A stretch of DNA of 64,000 nt from QHXQ01 sp963788965 (GTDB lineage Bacteria; Acidobacteriota; Blastocatellia; Pyrinomonadales; Pyrinomonadaceae). A model generated the notes under the pieces. That model saw nothing but the letters and a program-made list of their open reading frames with translations, was not told the origin of the DNA and ran no database searches. The first letter of the stretch is position 1. Each line of letters begins with the position of its first letter. Of this stretch, positions 54,886 to 64,000 are shown piece after piece. The position numbers and the translations under genes were made by a program. Location: positions 1,612,001 through 1,676,000 of the forward strand of contig CAWBIK010000005.1 of the NCBI GenBank assembly GCA_963788965.1, given 5' to 3'.

Positions 54886-55239
54886 ATGGAAAAGCAGACT
54901 TATGTAGTCGGTGATCGGGTCGAGAAACTGTGCATGGTATGTGGTGAGGAGCGCGGTCATCTGGTCGCATCCGTCACGCTGCGCGGGCGCATCTCGCGCG
55001 TTGACTGTCCAAAATGCAGCACGCGCAGTTCGTTCAAAAGCGGCGTCAAGCTAGTGGGCGGTCGCCCGTTGAAAGCCGGCGCACCCTACGACCGGACGAA
55101 CAAATATCATAAAGGGCAGACCATGCTGCATCCGTCATTTGGCGTGGGCGAAGTGATGGCGATCATCGAGCCGCAGAAGATCGATGTGCTGTTCGCCGAC
55201 CGCATGCGCCGACTCATCCATGAATGTATTCAAGCGTAG
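54886..55239 (+). CDS. Zinc-ribbon protein with CarD/TRCF-like C-terminal domain
   Basis: 117 residues. The N-terminal half has a zinc ribbon (CMVCGEERGHL and CPKCS). The C-terminal half (YHKGQTMLHPSFGVGEVMAI, KIDVLFADRMRRLIHE) looks like the small Tudor-like barrel of CarD/TRCF RNA-polymerase-interacting domains. A transcription-related role is inference. AGAGG precedes the ATG. It overlaps the next gene by 20 bases. Confidence 0.65.
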   Translation: MEKQTYVVGDRVEKLCMVCGEERGHLVASVTLRGRISRVDCPKCSTRSSFKSGVKLVGGRPLKAGAPYDRTNKYHKGQTMLHPSFGVGEVMAIIEPQKIDVLFADRMRRLIHECIQA

Positions 55240-55453
55240 GCGGGGCAGCGGGCGGGCACGAACGAAACAGGGCGGGCGCGTGCGTGGCTGGGCCAGCGTC
55301 GGCATGCAGTTGACGTTTCGCGCCGAGGTGATGCCCGGCCGCGAGCCAGCGGATCGCACTGTTACCGTCGCACGGGCGCTGGCCAACGGCCGGGTCGAGT
55401 TGCGCGGGCTGGCGGGCGAACACGCCGAGACAGAGTTTGAACCCGTACTTTAA
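55220..55453 (+). CDS. Small basic protein overlapping the preceding gene
   Basis: 77 residues: a basic N-terminus (KRRRGSGRARTKQGGRVRGW) then a beta-rich segment (LTFRAEVMPGREPADRTVTV, GRVELRGLAGEHAETEFEP). The ATG lies inside the zinc-ribbon gene; the stop codon falls before the convergent gene. I do not recognise a family. The coupling suggests that the two work together. Confidence 0.5.
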   Translation: MNVFKRRRGSGRARTKQGGRVRGWASVGMQLTFRAEVMPGREPADRTVTVARALANGRVELRGLAGEHAETEFEPVL

Positions 55454-55469
55454 CTTCGTGCAGCCGCAG

Positions 55470-55715
55470 TTAGCGTTGCTCGAAGACGCGGGCCCAACCC
55501 GTGCCTGCACAAGTCAGGCACGGGTTGATTTTGTTACGCCGGCCTGAGCCGTCACATTGGCGGCACTGGCCCGCCGGCTGCGCGACCGAAACCTGACCCT
55601 TGCCGCCGCAGACCAGACACGAAACAACATAGCCCATCGAGACGGCCCGCTCGCCCGTGCCCGTACACCACGCACATTTAGCCGGGGCATTACTTCTCTG
55701 CGCTTGACTCATCAT
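55470..55715 (-). CDS. Standalone DnaJ-type cysteine-rich zinc protein
   Basis: About 81 residues with four CxxCxGxG-type repeats (CAWCTGTGE, CLVCGGKGQ, CRQCDGSGR, CLTCAGTGW), the exact layout of the DnaJ zinc-binding domain, without J-domain or C-terminal domains. It would bind two zinc ions and hold substrates or thiol chemistry. It ends 17 bases from the convergent gene. The start could be 55715 or 55712. Confidence 0.75.
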   Translation of the reverse strand: MMSQAQRSNAPAKCAWCTGTGERAVSMGYVVSCLVCGGKGQVSVAQPAGQCRQCDGSGRRNKINPCLTCAGTGWARVFEQR

Positions 55716-55798
55716 GCACCATTCTGCAAAGGGAAACTGACGACACATCCGTCATAACTAGCACGCATTCGAGCTATCGCCGCAAGGCGACTGATAAC

Positions 55799-56053
55799 TC
55801 AATATGATGTGATGTGCATCACGTCTTCTTTGTTATGGTCCACAACAGAGAAGAACGCGTAAGCGCCTGCCGCGCACGCGACGAGGGCTGCGCCGATGGC
55901 CAGCACCAGATTAAACGTGCCGCCCTGCGGGTCGAGTTGCCCGGTGATGTTTCTGAATTGAACGAACAGATAAAATTGCCAGAGGGCCACGAAGGCGCTC
56001 GTCACGGTAAGCGCGACCAGCAGTATGCGAATGATTCGGCTGTGATTATTCAT
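55799..56053 (-). CDS. Small two-helix membrane protein
   Basis: 84 residues with transmembrane helices at about 8-30 and 46-70 (ILLVALTVTSAFVALW, LVLAIGAALVACAAGAYAFF), a short periplasmic loop, and a His-containing tail. GAGG stands seven bases before the ATG. No family recognised. Confidence 0.65.
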   Translation of the reverse strand: MNNHSRIIRILLVALTVTSAFVALWQFYLFVQFRNITGQLDPQGGTFNLVLAIGAALVACAAGAYAFFSVVDHNKEDVMHITSY

Positions 56054-56311
56054 ATAAGTCCTCGTCTGTCTAAGGGTCGATTTACTCAGGCGACAAGCGA
56101 CAGCCTGTGCGGCACAGAGCTAAATAACGTAGACGTTGTTAAAGCTGTGGGTGTCAGCAGGTCTGGTAGATTCCAGATAGACTGAGAAGGGAGTGAGCTA
56201 AGCTCGGTTCAGTATCATCTTGGGCGCGATCAGGTCAGATGTCAAACCGGCAGCCATGCCAACGCGTGCGTCGCTCGGATTAATAACCATTGAATCGGCT
56301 GCAAGCTACCG

Positions 56312-58104
56312 TTAGCTGCCTTCAGTAACCTTTAGATACTTATCAACCGCAGGATTCTTGATCGTCTGCCGCTGCCCGCCCGGCCACAAAATCTCGACGG
56401 CAACCACGCTCGTTTGGCTCCTAACCCGACGAGTATGCGTGGATCATTGGACGAAAGATAACTCCCGGCGGTCGTAACATCGAAGACTTGCTTGCTCCCG
56501 TTCGCGCCGACGACGGTGACGCGCGCGCCTAAACCCTGCCGGTTACTTTTCGCGCCGACGAGCGCAAGGCCGAGCCAGTGGTTCTTCGTGCCGTTGTTAC
56601 GCATGATGGCGGGCACGCCGTCCGTCTGCCCGATGACTACATCTGTGTCGCCGTCGTTGTCTAGGTCGCCAAAGGCCGCGCCGCGCGCCGCACGCGGGAG
56701 ATTGAACGGCCGCCCGGCGTTAGCCGTCACGTTGACGAAGCCCTTGCCCGTGTTCCGCATCAACAAAGGCACTTGCTTGTAAGACAAGTAGCTGGTCGTC
56801 TGCTCAACCGTGTCGAGTACGTGCCCTTGCGCGACGAAGATGTCGCGCAGCCCGTCGTTGTCGGCGTCCACGAAGCGCGTGCCCCAGCCGGTATATGAGA
56901 GCGTGATCTGGCCGACGCCCGTGGTGCTGGTCGCATAGGTGAACGAGAGGTCGCCGTTGTTGCGAAAGAGCGGATAGGTTTCATTCGAGAGCGCGGTGAT
57001 GAAGAGATCGACGAAGCCGTCGTTGTCATAATCGGCCGCGTCCACGCCCATGCCCGCGAAGGTCTTGCCGTTCTCGTCGTAGCCGACGCCCGCCAGCAGC
57101 CCCACGTCCGCAAACGTCCCGTCACCTTTGTTGTTATAAAGAAACTGCCGCACGCTGTCGTTGGCGACGAAGATATCGGTTCGGCCATCGTTATCGAAGT
57201 CCGCGAAGGCGACGCCGAGGCCCTTGCCTTCAGGATTGGCGACGCCCGCTTTTTCGCTCACGTCCGCGAATGTGCCGTCCGGCTGCTGGCGATAGAGAAT
57301 GTTGGTCGCGCCTTTGAAGTTGTCGGGGTGGCAATAGGCGCGCATGGTCGCGCCGCAGACGAGATTGCCGCGCGCGAAGTCCCAATCCATGTAGCGCAGG
57401 ACGAAAAGATCGAGGCGGCCGTCCGCGTCGTAATCAAACCAACCCGCGCTCGTTGACCAACCTGCCGCGCCGACGCCCGCGCGCTTCGTCACGTCCTCAA
57501 ACGTGCCGTTGCCCTTGTTGCGATAAAGCGTGTTCCCGCCATAAGCCGTGACGTAGAGATCAACGAAGCCGTCGTTATCGAAATCGCCGGCCGCGACGCC
57601 CATCGAATAACCCGTGCCGCGCACGCCTGCGCGCTCGGTCACGTCCTCAAACGTGCCGTCGGCTTTTTGATGATAGAGACGATCCCAGAAGCGCGGGTCG
57701 CGTTTGTCGGGCTGCGCGCCCGTTGGCATCGGGTCGTCGAGTCGTGCGCCGTTGGTGAAGTACAAGTCGGCGCGCGCGTCGTTGTCGAAGTCGAAGATGG
57801 CGACGCCGCCGCCCATCGTCTCAAGCAGATATTTTTGCGCGGTGGGCGAGGCCGCGTGGCGAAACGTGATGCCGCTCTGCGCCGTGATGTCGGTGAAGGT
57901 GACGGGCGAGGGCTGCTGCGGCGTTGTGGGCGGCGGGCGACGCGCGGGCGACCCCGCCTCGTAAGAGCGCCCGGTGCGGGCGGGCGGTGTCTGTGCGCGC
58001 GCAGGTTGTTGCGCGATGGCGCAACGCTGACAGCCCGGCCAGCACAGGGCGATTAACGCAAGCAAGCAGGCGTGCAGCGGCGCGGAGTTTCGAGTTCTAA
58101 CCAT
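56312..58104 (-). CDS. Secreted FG-GAP/ASPIC-UnbV (CRTAC1-type) protein (one frame break)
   Basis: About 597 residues when joined. The signal peptide is followed by FG-GAP/VCBS propeller units, each with a DxDxDG calcium loop (FDFDNDARADLYFTNG, GDFDNDGFVDLYVTAYG, ADFDNDGRTDIFVAND, YDNDGFVDLFITAL). The C-terminal UnbV/ASPIC domain (GLGARVTVVGANGSKQVFDV, SYLSSNDPRILVGLG) continues in another frame after about 56412 (SVVAVEILWPGGQRQTIKNP), so the true stop is 56312-56314. It lies divergent from the TPR gene, a pairing common in acidobacteria. It may bind surface polysaccharide or protein. Confidence 0.88.
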
Positions 58105-58281
58105 CGAAAGCTATTATTAAAAAAAGGCGAGTCATAAAAGTTTGTGCGACGACGAAAAGCACGCTTCATCCGATCATTTCTAATCCGTAGCCGCGCGGCT
58201 TGCATGGTACAGAATCCCGAACTAGCGCAGCAAACGATGCGGCCGGCTTTTTATCGTCAGCACATTAATGCTGAAGGAACA

Positions 58282-59882
58282 ATGAACGTGAATCTGTTGT
58301 GGCAGTCAGCCATAATGTTAGCAGTCAAGCTTCGGCGTGTGACCGTGTTACTTGTCATCCTGTGCCCGGTATTCTTCGTGCGGGCGCAGACCAATGACAA
58401 CGCCGACGTTAACCTGCGACGTTTACAACAAGCGGTCGGCGCAATTCGTGATGGCCAGTTGCCGCAGGCCGAGGCGCTACTAACTTCTGTCCTGAAGACA
58501 TTGCCGCGTGATGCCGATGCGCTCAACCTGCTCGGCGTCGTGCGCGCGCAGCAGCACCGCGCGGCGGAAGCTGAAACTTTATTCAAGCGCGCACTCGCCG
58601 TCGCACCGGCGCACGTCGGGGCGCACGTCAACTTAGGCGAGTTATATCTCGCGTCGAACCGGCCGCAAGCAGCTTTGCAAATCCTGCTCGCCGCGCACAA
58701 GCTCGCGCCCGAACGCGCGGACGTTAACTTGAACCTCGCAACACTCTACGAAAGCAGGCGTGAGCATCAGCGGGCGCTGGACTATCTGCGACTCGTCCCG
58801 CGCACTGCGCCGGCAACGATTATTTTCAACTGCTGCTCAAATGCCTGCTCAAGCTCAATCAACTAGCCGAGGCGCGCGCGTTGGCTCTTGAGTTCAAAGA
58901 CGCAGGCGCGGGCGACGCGGATGGACAGGCGCGGTTTGCAATGTTGCTCGCGGGCGGCGGCTTGATCGACGAAGCACTCGACCTACTTGCAACCGCGCGC
59001 AGTCGTGCGCCGGATTCGTTCCCCGTACAATACGCGCTCGGCGTCGTCAACGCGGCGGCGCAGCGTTACGCGCAAGCCGAGGAACATCTGACGGGGGCAT
59101 TGCGCGCGAAGCCTGACGACATAGCGACATTGCGTGCGTTGGCGCGCGTGGCGCGTGCGACCGGCAATCTTGAGCAGGCGCTCGCGCACCTTGTTCATGC
59201 GCGTCGCATCATGTCCACAGACCCCGGCGTGCTATACGACTTTGGTGTGACGGCTTTGCAAATGGAATTGCGACTCGATGCGTTGCCAGCCTTCGCGGAG
59301 TTGCAGCGCGCATACCCGCGCGAGCCTGCTTATCTCTACGCGCTGGCGGCGGCGCGACTCCGAAACGGCGAGAAGACGGAGGGCGCGCGTTTAGCTAAAT
59401 CTTACATCGCGTTGCGCCCGCAAGACGCAGCGGGCTTTTATCTACTCGGCGCGGCGCTGCACGACCTTGAACAGTTCGCGGCGGCGCGCGTTGCGCTCGA
59501 ACAGAGTCTTAAACTCAAGCCTGACGCGGACGCAGAATACTTGCTCGGCCTCGTCTGCTATAAAGAAGGGAATCGGGCGGCGGCGGTCGAGATACTGCGG
59601 CGGGTTGTGCGCGCGCGCCCCGACCACGCGGCGGCGCATGCGATGCTTGGGGCTGCGTACCGCGAACAGGGCAATTACGCCGAGGCACGCGCGACGCTCG
59701 AACGTGCCGTCGAGCTTGCGCCTAAAGACCTGCGCGCCCATTACCAACTGGGCCTCGTCTATACAAAACTCGGCGACAAAGAGGCCGCGCAGCGCATGTT
59801 CACGCGCGCCGACGCGCTACGCGGCGCAGACCGCGAGCAAGAGAGAGTCGTCCTCAAGTTGATCGACCCACCACAGCCTTGA
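58282..59882 (+). CDS. Exported TPR-repeat protein (one frame break)
   Basis: About 533 residues when joined. From the ATG at 58282 (AAGGA upstream) it has a hydrophobic signal anchor (VTVLLVILCPVFFVRAQ), then more than ten TPR units (ADALNLLGVVRAQQHRAAEA, HVNLGELYLASNRPQAALQI, AAFYLLGAALHDLEQFAAAR and similar). One base is missing at about 58810; the second frame resumes with GNDYFQLLLKCLLKLNQLAE. It is divergent from the CRTAC1-type gene and convergent with the GH43 gene (12 bases between stops). Confidence 0.85.
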
Positions 59883-59893
59883 TGCGTGCGCGT

Positions 59894-60920
59894 TCATGGT
59901 TTGTTCATAGGCACGAGCGCGGGCCAGCCTGCTGCGTCCCATACCAGCGGACTGATCCGTAACGTCGGCGTGCCTTGTCGCTCGGCGTCGTATGCGTGAT
60001 AGACGAGCTTGCTGCCGTCCTTGTCCTGCAAGAGCGCGCAGTGGCCGGGCCCGCGCCAACGTGTGCCGCTTGCGACGACGAGCGTGCCGCCCCCGTCGCG
60101 CATGTCTGTGCCGTTCCGATCCGTGTACGGCCCTGTGACTCGACGCGCACGCCCGACCCTGACGTTGTACGTGCTGTCTGAACCGCGACAACAAAAATCG
60201 AACGAGACGAACAGGTAGTAGTAGCCGCCTCGCCGGATGATGAACGGGGCTTCGACCGCACCCGGCGCACCGGCGGTGCGTGGGCGACTGGCGAGCGCAT
60301 AGAGCGTCTGGTCTTTGGCGTCGAGCAGGCCCGTCGCCGGGTCGAGTTTGCGCAGCTTGATGCCGCCCCAGAAACTGCCGAACGAGAGCCACGGTTGTCC
60401 CTGTCTCGTCGATGACGATGTTTGGATCAATGGCATTCCAATCGTCGGTCGCGGACGAACTAATAACTTTGCCTTGATCGATCCATTTATAGTTATTGCC
60501 GGCCGGGTCGAGCGTTTCATTCGTCGTTAAGCCGATGCTCGAACGGTTGCTGCCGAAGGTGGACGCCGAATAGTACAAGTGATAACGACCGTTGAAGAAT
60601 GACACGTCGGGGGCCCACAAGCCTCTGAGGCCGGGCACGTCCTTGACGGCCCAGAGCGGCAGGTGCGCGAACACGTCGCCGCATAGTCGCCACCGGATTA
60701 AATCTTCGGAGCAACGGACGCTGATGCCTGCCCGCGTCGAGAAAAGATAGAAGGTGTGCCCTTGCTTGATGACGCTCGGATCGTGAACGTTGCGGACATC
60801 GCCCACAAGCTCAGCCGTCGTCCGCGCGTCCGCCTTTTGTGCGTGCGCCGGCTGGCCGTTTGCGAGCAGCAGCAACAGCGCGGCGCAGACTTTAATGGAG
60901 CAAAACGAGATCGGCTTCAT
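59894..60920 (-). CDS. Secreted GH43-family glycosidase (one frame break)
   Basis: About 342 residues when joined. The signal peptide (residues 1-28) precedes a five-bladed propeller of the arabinanase type: catalytic D47 in VHDPSVIKQG, GLWAPDVSFFNGRYHLYYSA, WNAIDPNIVIDE, and the acid Glu in VEAPFIIRRGGYYYLF. The frame breaks at about 60403, where acagggacaacc has one G too many for DETGQPWLSFGSFWGG. GH43 enzymes hydrolyse arabinan or xylan side chains, so the organism probably eats plant polysaccharides. Confidence 0.85.
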
Positions 60921-61302
60921 GGCTCGGAAGCACAGCCGCGACCGACGGATCAAGTCTGCGCGGACACGATTAAGCGGGTCACGAATCTCGGCCTTGAAAG
61001 CGCGCACGACGCCGAGCCGGCTGCTATCCGGTGACAGAAAAAGAACTTGACTTATGTTCGGTTGTGATATAAACGAACCAAAGCAGCGACCACGTTGATT
61101 AAGCATTTGAACAAGCCTATCGGGCGTTAATTTAATTCAAACAGCGAACTGTGTCGAGATTGTGGGTCTGGCTGTCTTTTGTTGTCCCAGCCTTAAGCGT
61201 TTAACTAACCACGAATTTCGTCGGAAGTTTGTTAACAGCGGTCATCACCACTCGCCCTTGAGACGTTTCTTGACGGGCTTGTCTAGTGCCAGGGAGGCGT
61301 GC
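60921..61302. other. Divergent intergenic region GH43/TonB-type receptor
   Basis: Non-coding, 382 bases. A weak plus-strand promoter may lie at 61047-61073 (TTGACT, spacer 15, TATAAA), giving a leader of about 220 bases. No long inverted repeat is seen here, unlike most gaps of this window. Confidence 0.4.
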
Positions 61303-64000
61303 ATGAGAACCCACAGTCTAAGCGTTGCCGCGCTGCTTGCTTTCATCCTCTTGTCAGCAACATTCGCCGCCGGCCAAAGCGACAAGGGCAACATCGTCGG
61401 CACTGTCACAGACCCGAACGGGGCTATCGTGACCGGCGCTAAGGTCACGGTCACAAGCCTCGATAGCGGCGAAGTGCGCGAGGTGACGACGACGGATGAA
61501 GGCACGTTCACCATTCCCGAACTGAAGGCCGCGCCGTACCGGCTCACGGTCGAGGCCACCGGCTTTAAGACGGCGACGATTGACAAGATTCAAGTCGCCG
61601 TGCAGGTCACACGCCGCGCCGACGTGGCTCTGGAACTTGGCGCGGTCGGCGAAACCGTCACGGTCGTCTCCGACGCGCCGGCCCTGCAAGCCGAAAGCGC
61701 GGTGCAGCAAACCAACGTTACCGAGCGACAGGTGCGCGAACTGCCGCTGCTCGTCGCGGCCGAAAGCGGCGGGCGCTCGCCGCTGTCGTTCATCTTCCTT
61801 GACAGCAACGTTGCGCCGGGCGCAAGCGATGCGGCCGGGCAAGGTGGGAGTTCGGGCACGAACGGAACACGCTTCCGGATCAACGGCGGGCAGGGCTTGG
61901 GCACGGATATCTTGATCGACGGCGCAGCCACACGGCGCGCGGAAAACGGCACGTTCTTCTCAGAAGTCGGCCGGCCCGAACGCCTTTCAAGAGTTTACGC
62001 TCAGCACCAGCAACTACGCGGCCGAGTTCGGCAATTCGTCGGGCGGCATCGTCAACTTCACGATCAAGTCGGGCAGCAACGACTTCCACGGCGAAGTCTA
62101 CGAGTTTCATCGCAACCGTGTGCTCAACGCCAACATTGATCGCAACCGTTTACTTTTGGGCAATCCGAATCTCACGCAAGCCCAACGCGATCTGCTCAAA
62201 CGCCCGATTGACACGCAACATGATTTCGGTTTCAGCATCGGCGGCCCCGTCTATCTGCCGCGTTTTGGCGAAGGCGGTAAGCCCTACATAAGTCTCAAGA
62301 ATCGCACCTTCTTCTTCTTCAACTACGGCGGTTATCGCATCAATCAAACCGAGGGCGTCGCCGTCAGCGTGCCCACGTTGAAGATGCGGCAGGGCGACTT
62401 TAGCGAACTGCTGACCGATCCGGCCGTGCTTGGTTTCTTTGGCGGCCCCGTGCAAGTCTACAGTCCCATCGCCGGCTTCGATGCCAACGGCCGCCGCATC
62501 CCGGCCGCCGCAGGCTCGCGAACTTTGGTTCCGAACAATCGCATTGATCTCTTTACCGTGCAGGGGCGCTCAATCATCGACCCCGCCGGCTTCAACATCC
62601 TGCAACTGTTCCCGCTCCCGACCAGTCCCGGCGTCTTTCGTAACTACAACGCATCGACCGCCGCCGGTTCGACAACGAACTACTACGTCGGCAAGATCGA
62701 TCACGCGATCAATGATCGCCAACGGCTCGCCTTTAGTTATACGTTCCGGCATCTCGTCAGCGACAAAGGCGGCTTCCCGCGCTTCCCGGCCCCCTTCGTC
62801 GCCAACGGATTTTTCAAACAGGACTTCAAGTCTTACTACGCCCGTTTGCAATACGACTACACGATCACCCCGACGCTTCTAAATCACTTCAACGCAGGCT
62901 TCTCGCGCACCTTCGTCGAGAACGGCAACGTCACGCGCGGCCTCAGTTCGACCGCGCTCGGTCTGCCCGCGAACTCAACGCAGAACTTGGGCTTGCCCTT
63001 GATCGGCTTCCCGAACTACGGCGACCCTGTGACCTCGCTCGATCCGCGCGCTTATCAAGCGCCCGGGTCAACCTTCTTCAGCAACACGGACGGCGACAAC
63101 GCCGTGCAGTTAACTGACTACATGACGTGGGCGCGCGGCCGCCATACGATCAAATTCGGCGGCGACATACGTTTCCAACAACTCAACGACTCGAACCATT
63201 TCGACATCGGCGGGCAGTTCAATTTCCAGAGCGGCCAAACGGCTAACAATACGACCAACGGCACGCAAGGCTCGCCCATCGCCAGCTTGATCACGGGCGC
63301 GAACGAGTTCGCCTTCAACAGCGTCCAGACGATTGATCCCGGCTTCCGTTTCTTCTCGCCCGCAGGCTTCGTGCAGGACGACTTCAAAGTCACGCCGCGG
63401 CTCACGCTCAACCTCGGCATTCGCTACGACATCAATTATCCGCGCGTCGAACACACGGACAGGTATCGCGGCTTCGATCCGACCAAGGCGAACCCTGCGG
63501 CCGGTGGGCGGCTCGGCGCGATTGCCGGGGCGGCCGGTCAGGGCGGTGTGCAGGCCGATAATCGCGGCCTCGTCAAACCTGATTACTCGGACGTGGGGCC
63601 GCGCATCGGCTTCGCCTATTCCTTGAACGATCACACAGTCGTGCGCGGCGGTTACGGCCTCTACTATTCGCCGCTGCTCTATAACGACTTCGGGCGCGCG
63701 GGCGCGGCCGGTTATAACGCCGGTCAACTCATCGCCGTCGGCGGCACAGATGTTAGAACTTTCTTGAGCGAGTTCCCGGCGCTGCCCACCGTCAATCCAA
63801 ATGATCAGATCGTCGGGCGCTTAGACGAAACGATTGACTACTTCGATAAGAACTTCAAACTCGGCCGGACTGTGCAATACAGTCTCGACCTACAACGCGA
63901 ACTGCCCGCCAACTTTGTCGCCTCGGTCAGCTACAACGGCAGCAAGGGCACGCGGCTGCGGTCGCAGTTCAACCCGCCGAACCTGCTGCCGTTTGAAGCC
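61303..64000 (+). CDS. TonB-type outer-membrane receptor, N-terminal regulatory domain (one frame break, 3' end outside window)
   Basis: About 899 residues are visible. The signal peptide (LSVAALLAFILLSATFAAGQ) is followed by a carboxypeptidase-regulatory-like beta sandwich (IVGTVTDPNGAIVTGAKVTV, GTFTIPELKAAPYRLTVEA), a plug-like region, and an outer-membrane barrel with aromatic beta strands (RTFFFFNYGGYRI, LNLGIRYDINYPR, GPRIGFAYSLNDHTVVRGGY). The frame changes at about 61965 by one extra base (gaagtcggccggcccg) and then stays open to the window end. GGGAGG stands six bases before the ATG. This Oar-like family imports or binds large substrates, probably together with the GH43 and CRTAC1-type neighbours. 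Confidence 0.9.

Overview
The window looks like a G+C-rich chromosome segment of an acidobacterium, most likely class Blastocatellia. I infer this from gene families, not from a marker gene. The families are an acidobacterial VWFA-related secreted protein, a CRTAC1-type FG-GAP/UnbV protein beside a TPR protein, an N-terminal carboxypeptidase-regulatory TonB-type receptor, lamin-tail-domain exoproteins, tricorn, S9, S8 and M14 exopeptidases, and many orphan TPR proteins. No rRNA, tRNA, CRISPR array, transposase or integrase was seen.

Layout. 1-3.4 kb: two secreted lamin-tail-domain proteins. 3.5-6.7 kb: a polyamine pair, arginine decarboxylase SpeA followed by a deoxyhypusine-synthase-like enzyme. 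7.0-13.4 kb: nitrogen control, glutamine synthetase with a near-consensus promoter and its adenylyltransferase GlnE, with a secreted subtilase between them. 13.4-18.3 kb: a zinc-ribbon protein, a secreted M14 peptidase, an SRPBCC protein, a heptad-repeat protein and a PT-TG-like small protein. 18.4-21.5 kb: gatCA, a DciA-like DUF721 protein and Maf. 21.6-28.2 kb: a molybdenum hydroxylase operon (2Fe-2S subunit, Mo subunit, FAD subunit with an extra four-Cys loop like 4-hydroxybenzoyl-CoA reductase, MocA-like cytidylyltransferase) interrupted between the Mo and FAD subunits by two toxin-antitoxin-like gene pairs separated by direct repeats. 28.3-30.9 kb: panC, panB and folK. 31-37.6 kb: an ABC-2-like permease, a Schlafen-AlbA protein, a VWFA protein, a lectin-like protein and small membrane proteins. 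37.8-40.6 kb: a divergent Asp/Asn beta-hydroxylase facing a Nif11-like peptide and a sulfotransferase, then an exported nucleosidase. 40.6-50.6 kb: tricorn protease, an isoprenoid-synthase-fold candidate, a glycine-zipper protein, two TPR proteins and an S9 peptidase. 50.7-56.1 kb: fatty acid desaturase, AlkX-like glycosylase, esterase, MsrB, RRM protein and small zinc proteins. 56.3-64 kb: CRTAC1 protein, TPR protein, GH43 glycosidase and a truncated TonB-type receptor.

Two features cut across the window. First, about eighteen intergenic inverted repeats are built from short reiterated words (for example cagtaggcagtag, accacgaagacacgaag, gatgaatgatggatga, gcggaatgcggattg), often overlapping the stop codons of flanking genes; they are the main non-coding architecture. 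Second, at least fourteen genes carry one-base frame breaks in otherwise well conserved reading frames, which suggests residual indel errors in a long-read or metagenome assembly rather than real pseudogenes. Frame-broken genes are annotated over their full reconstructed span.
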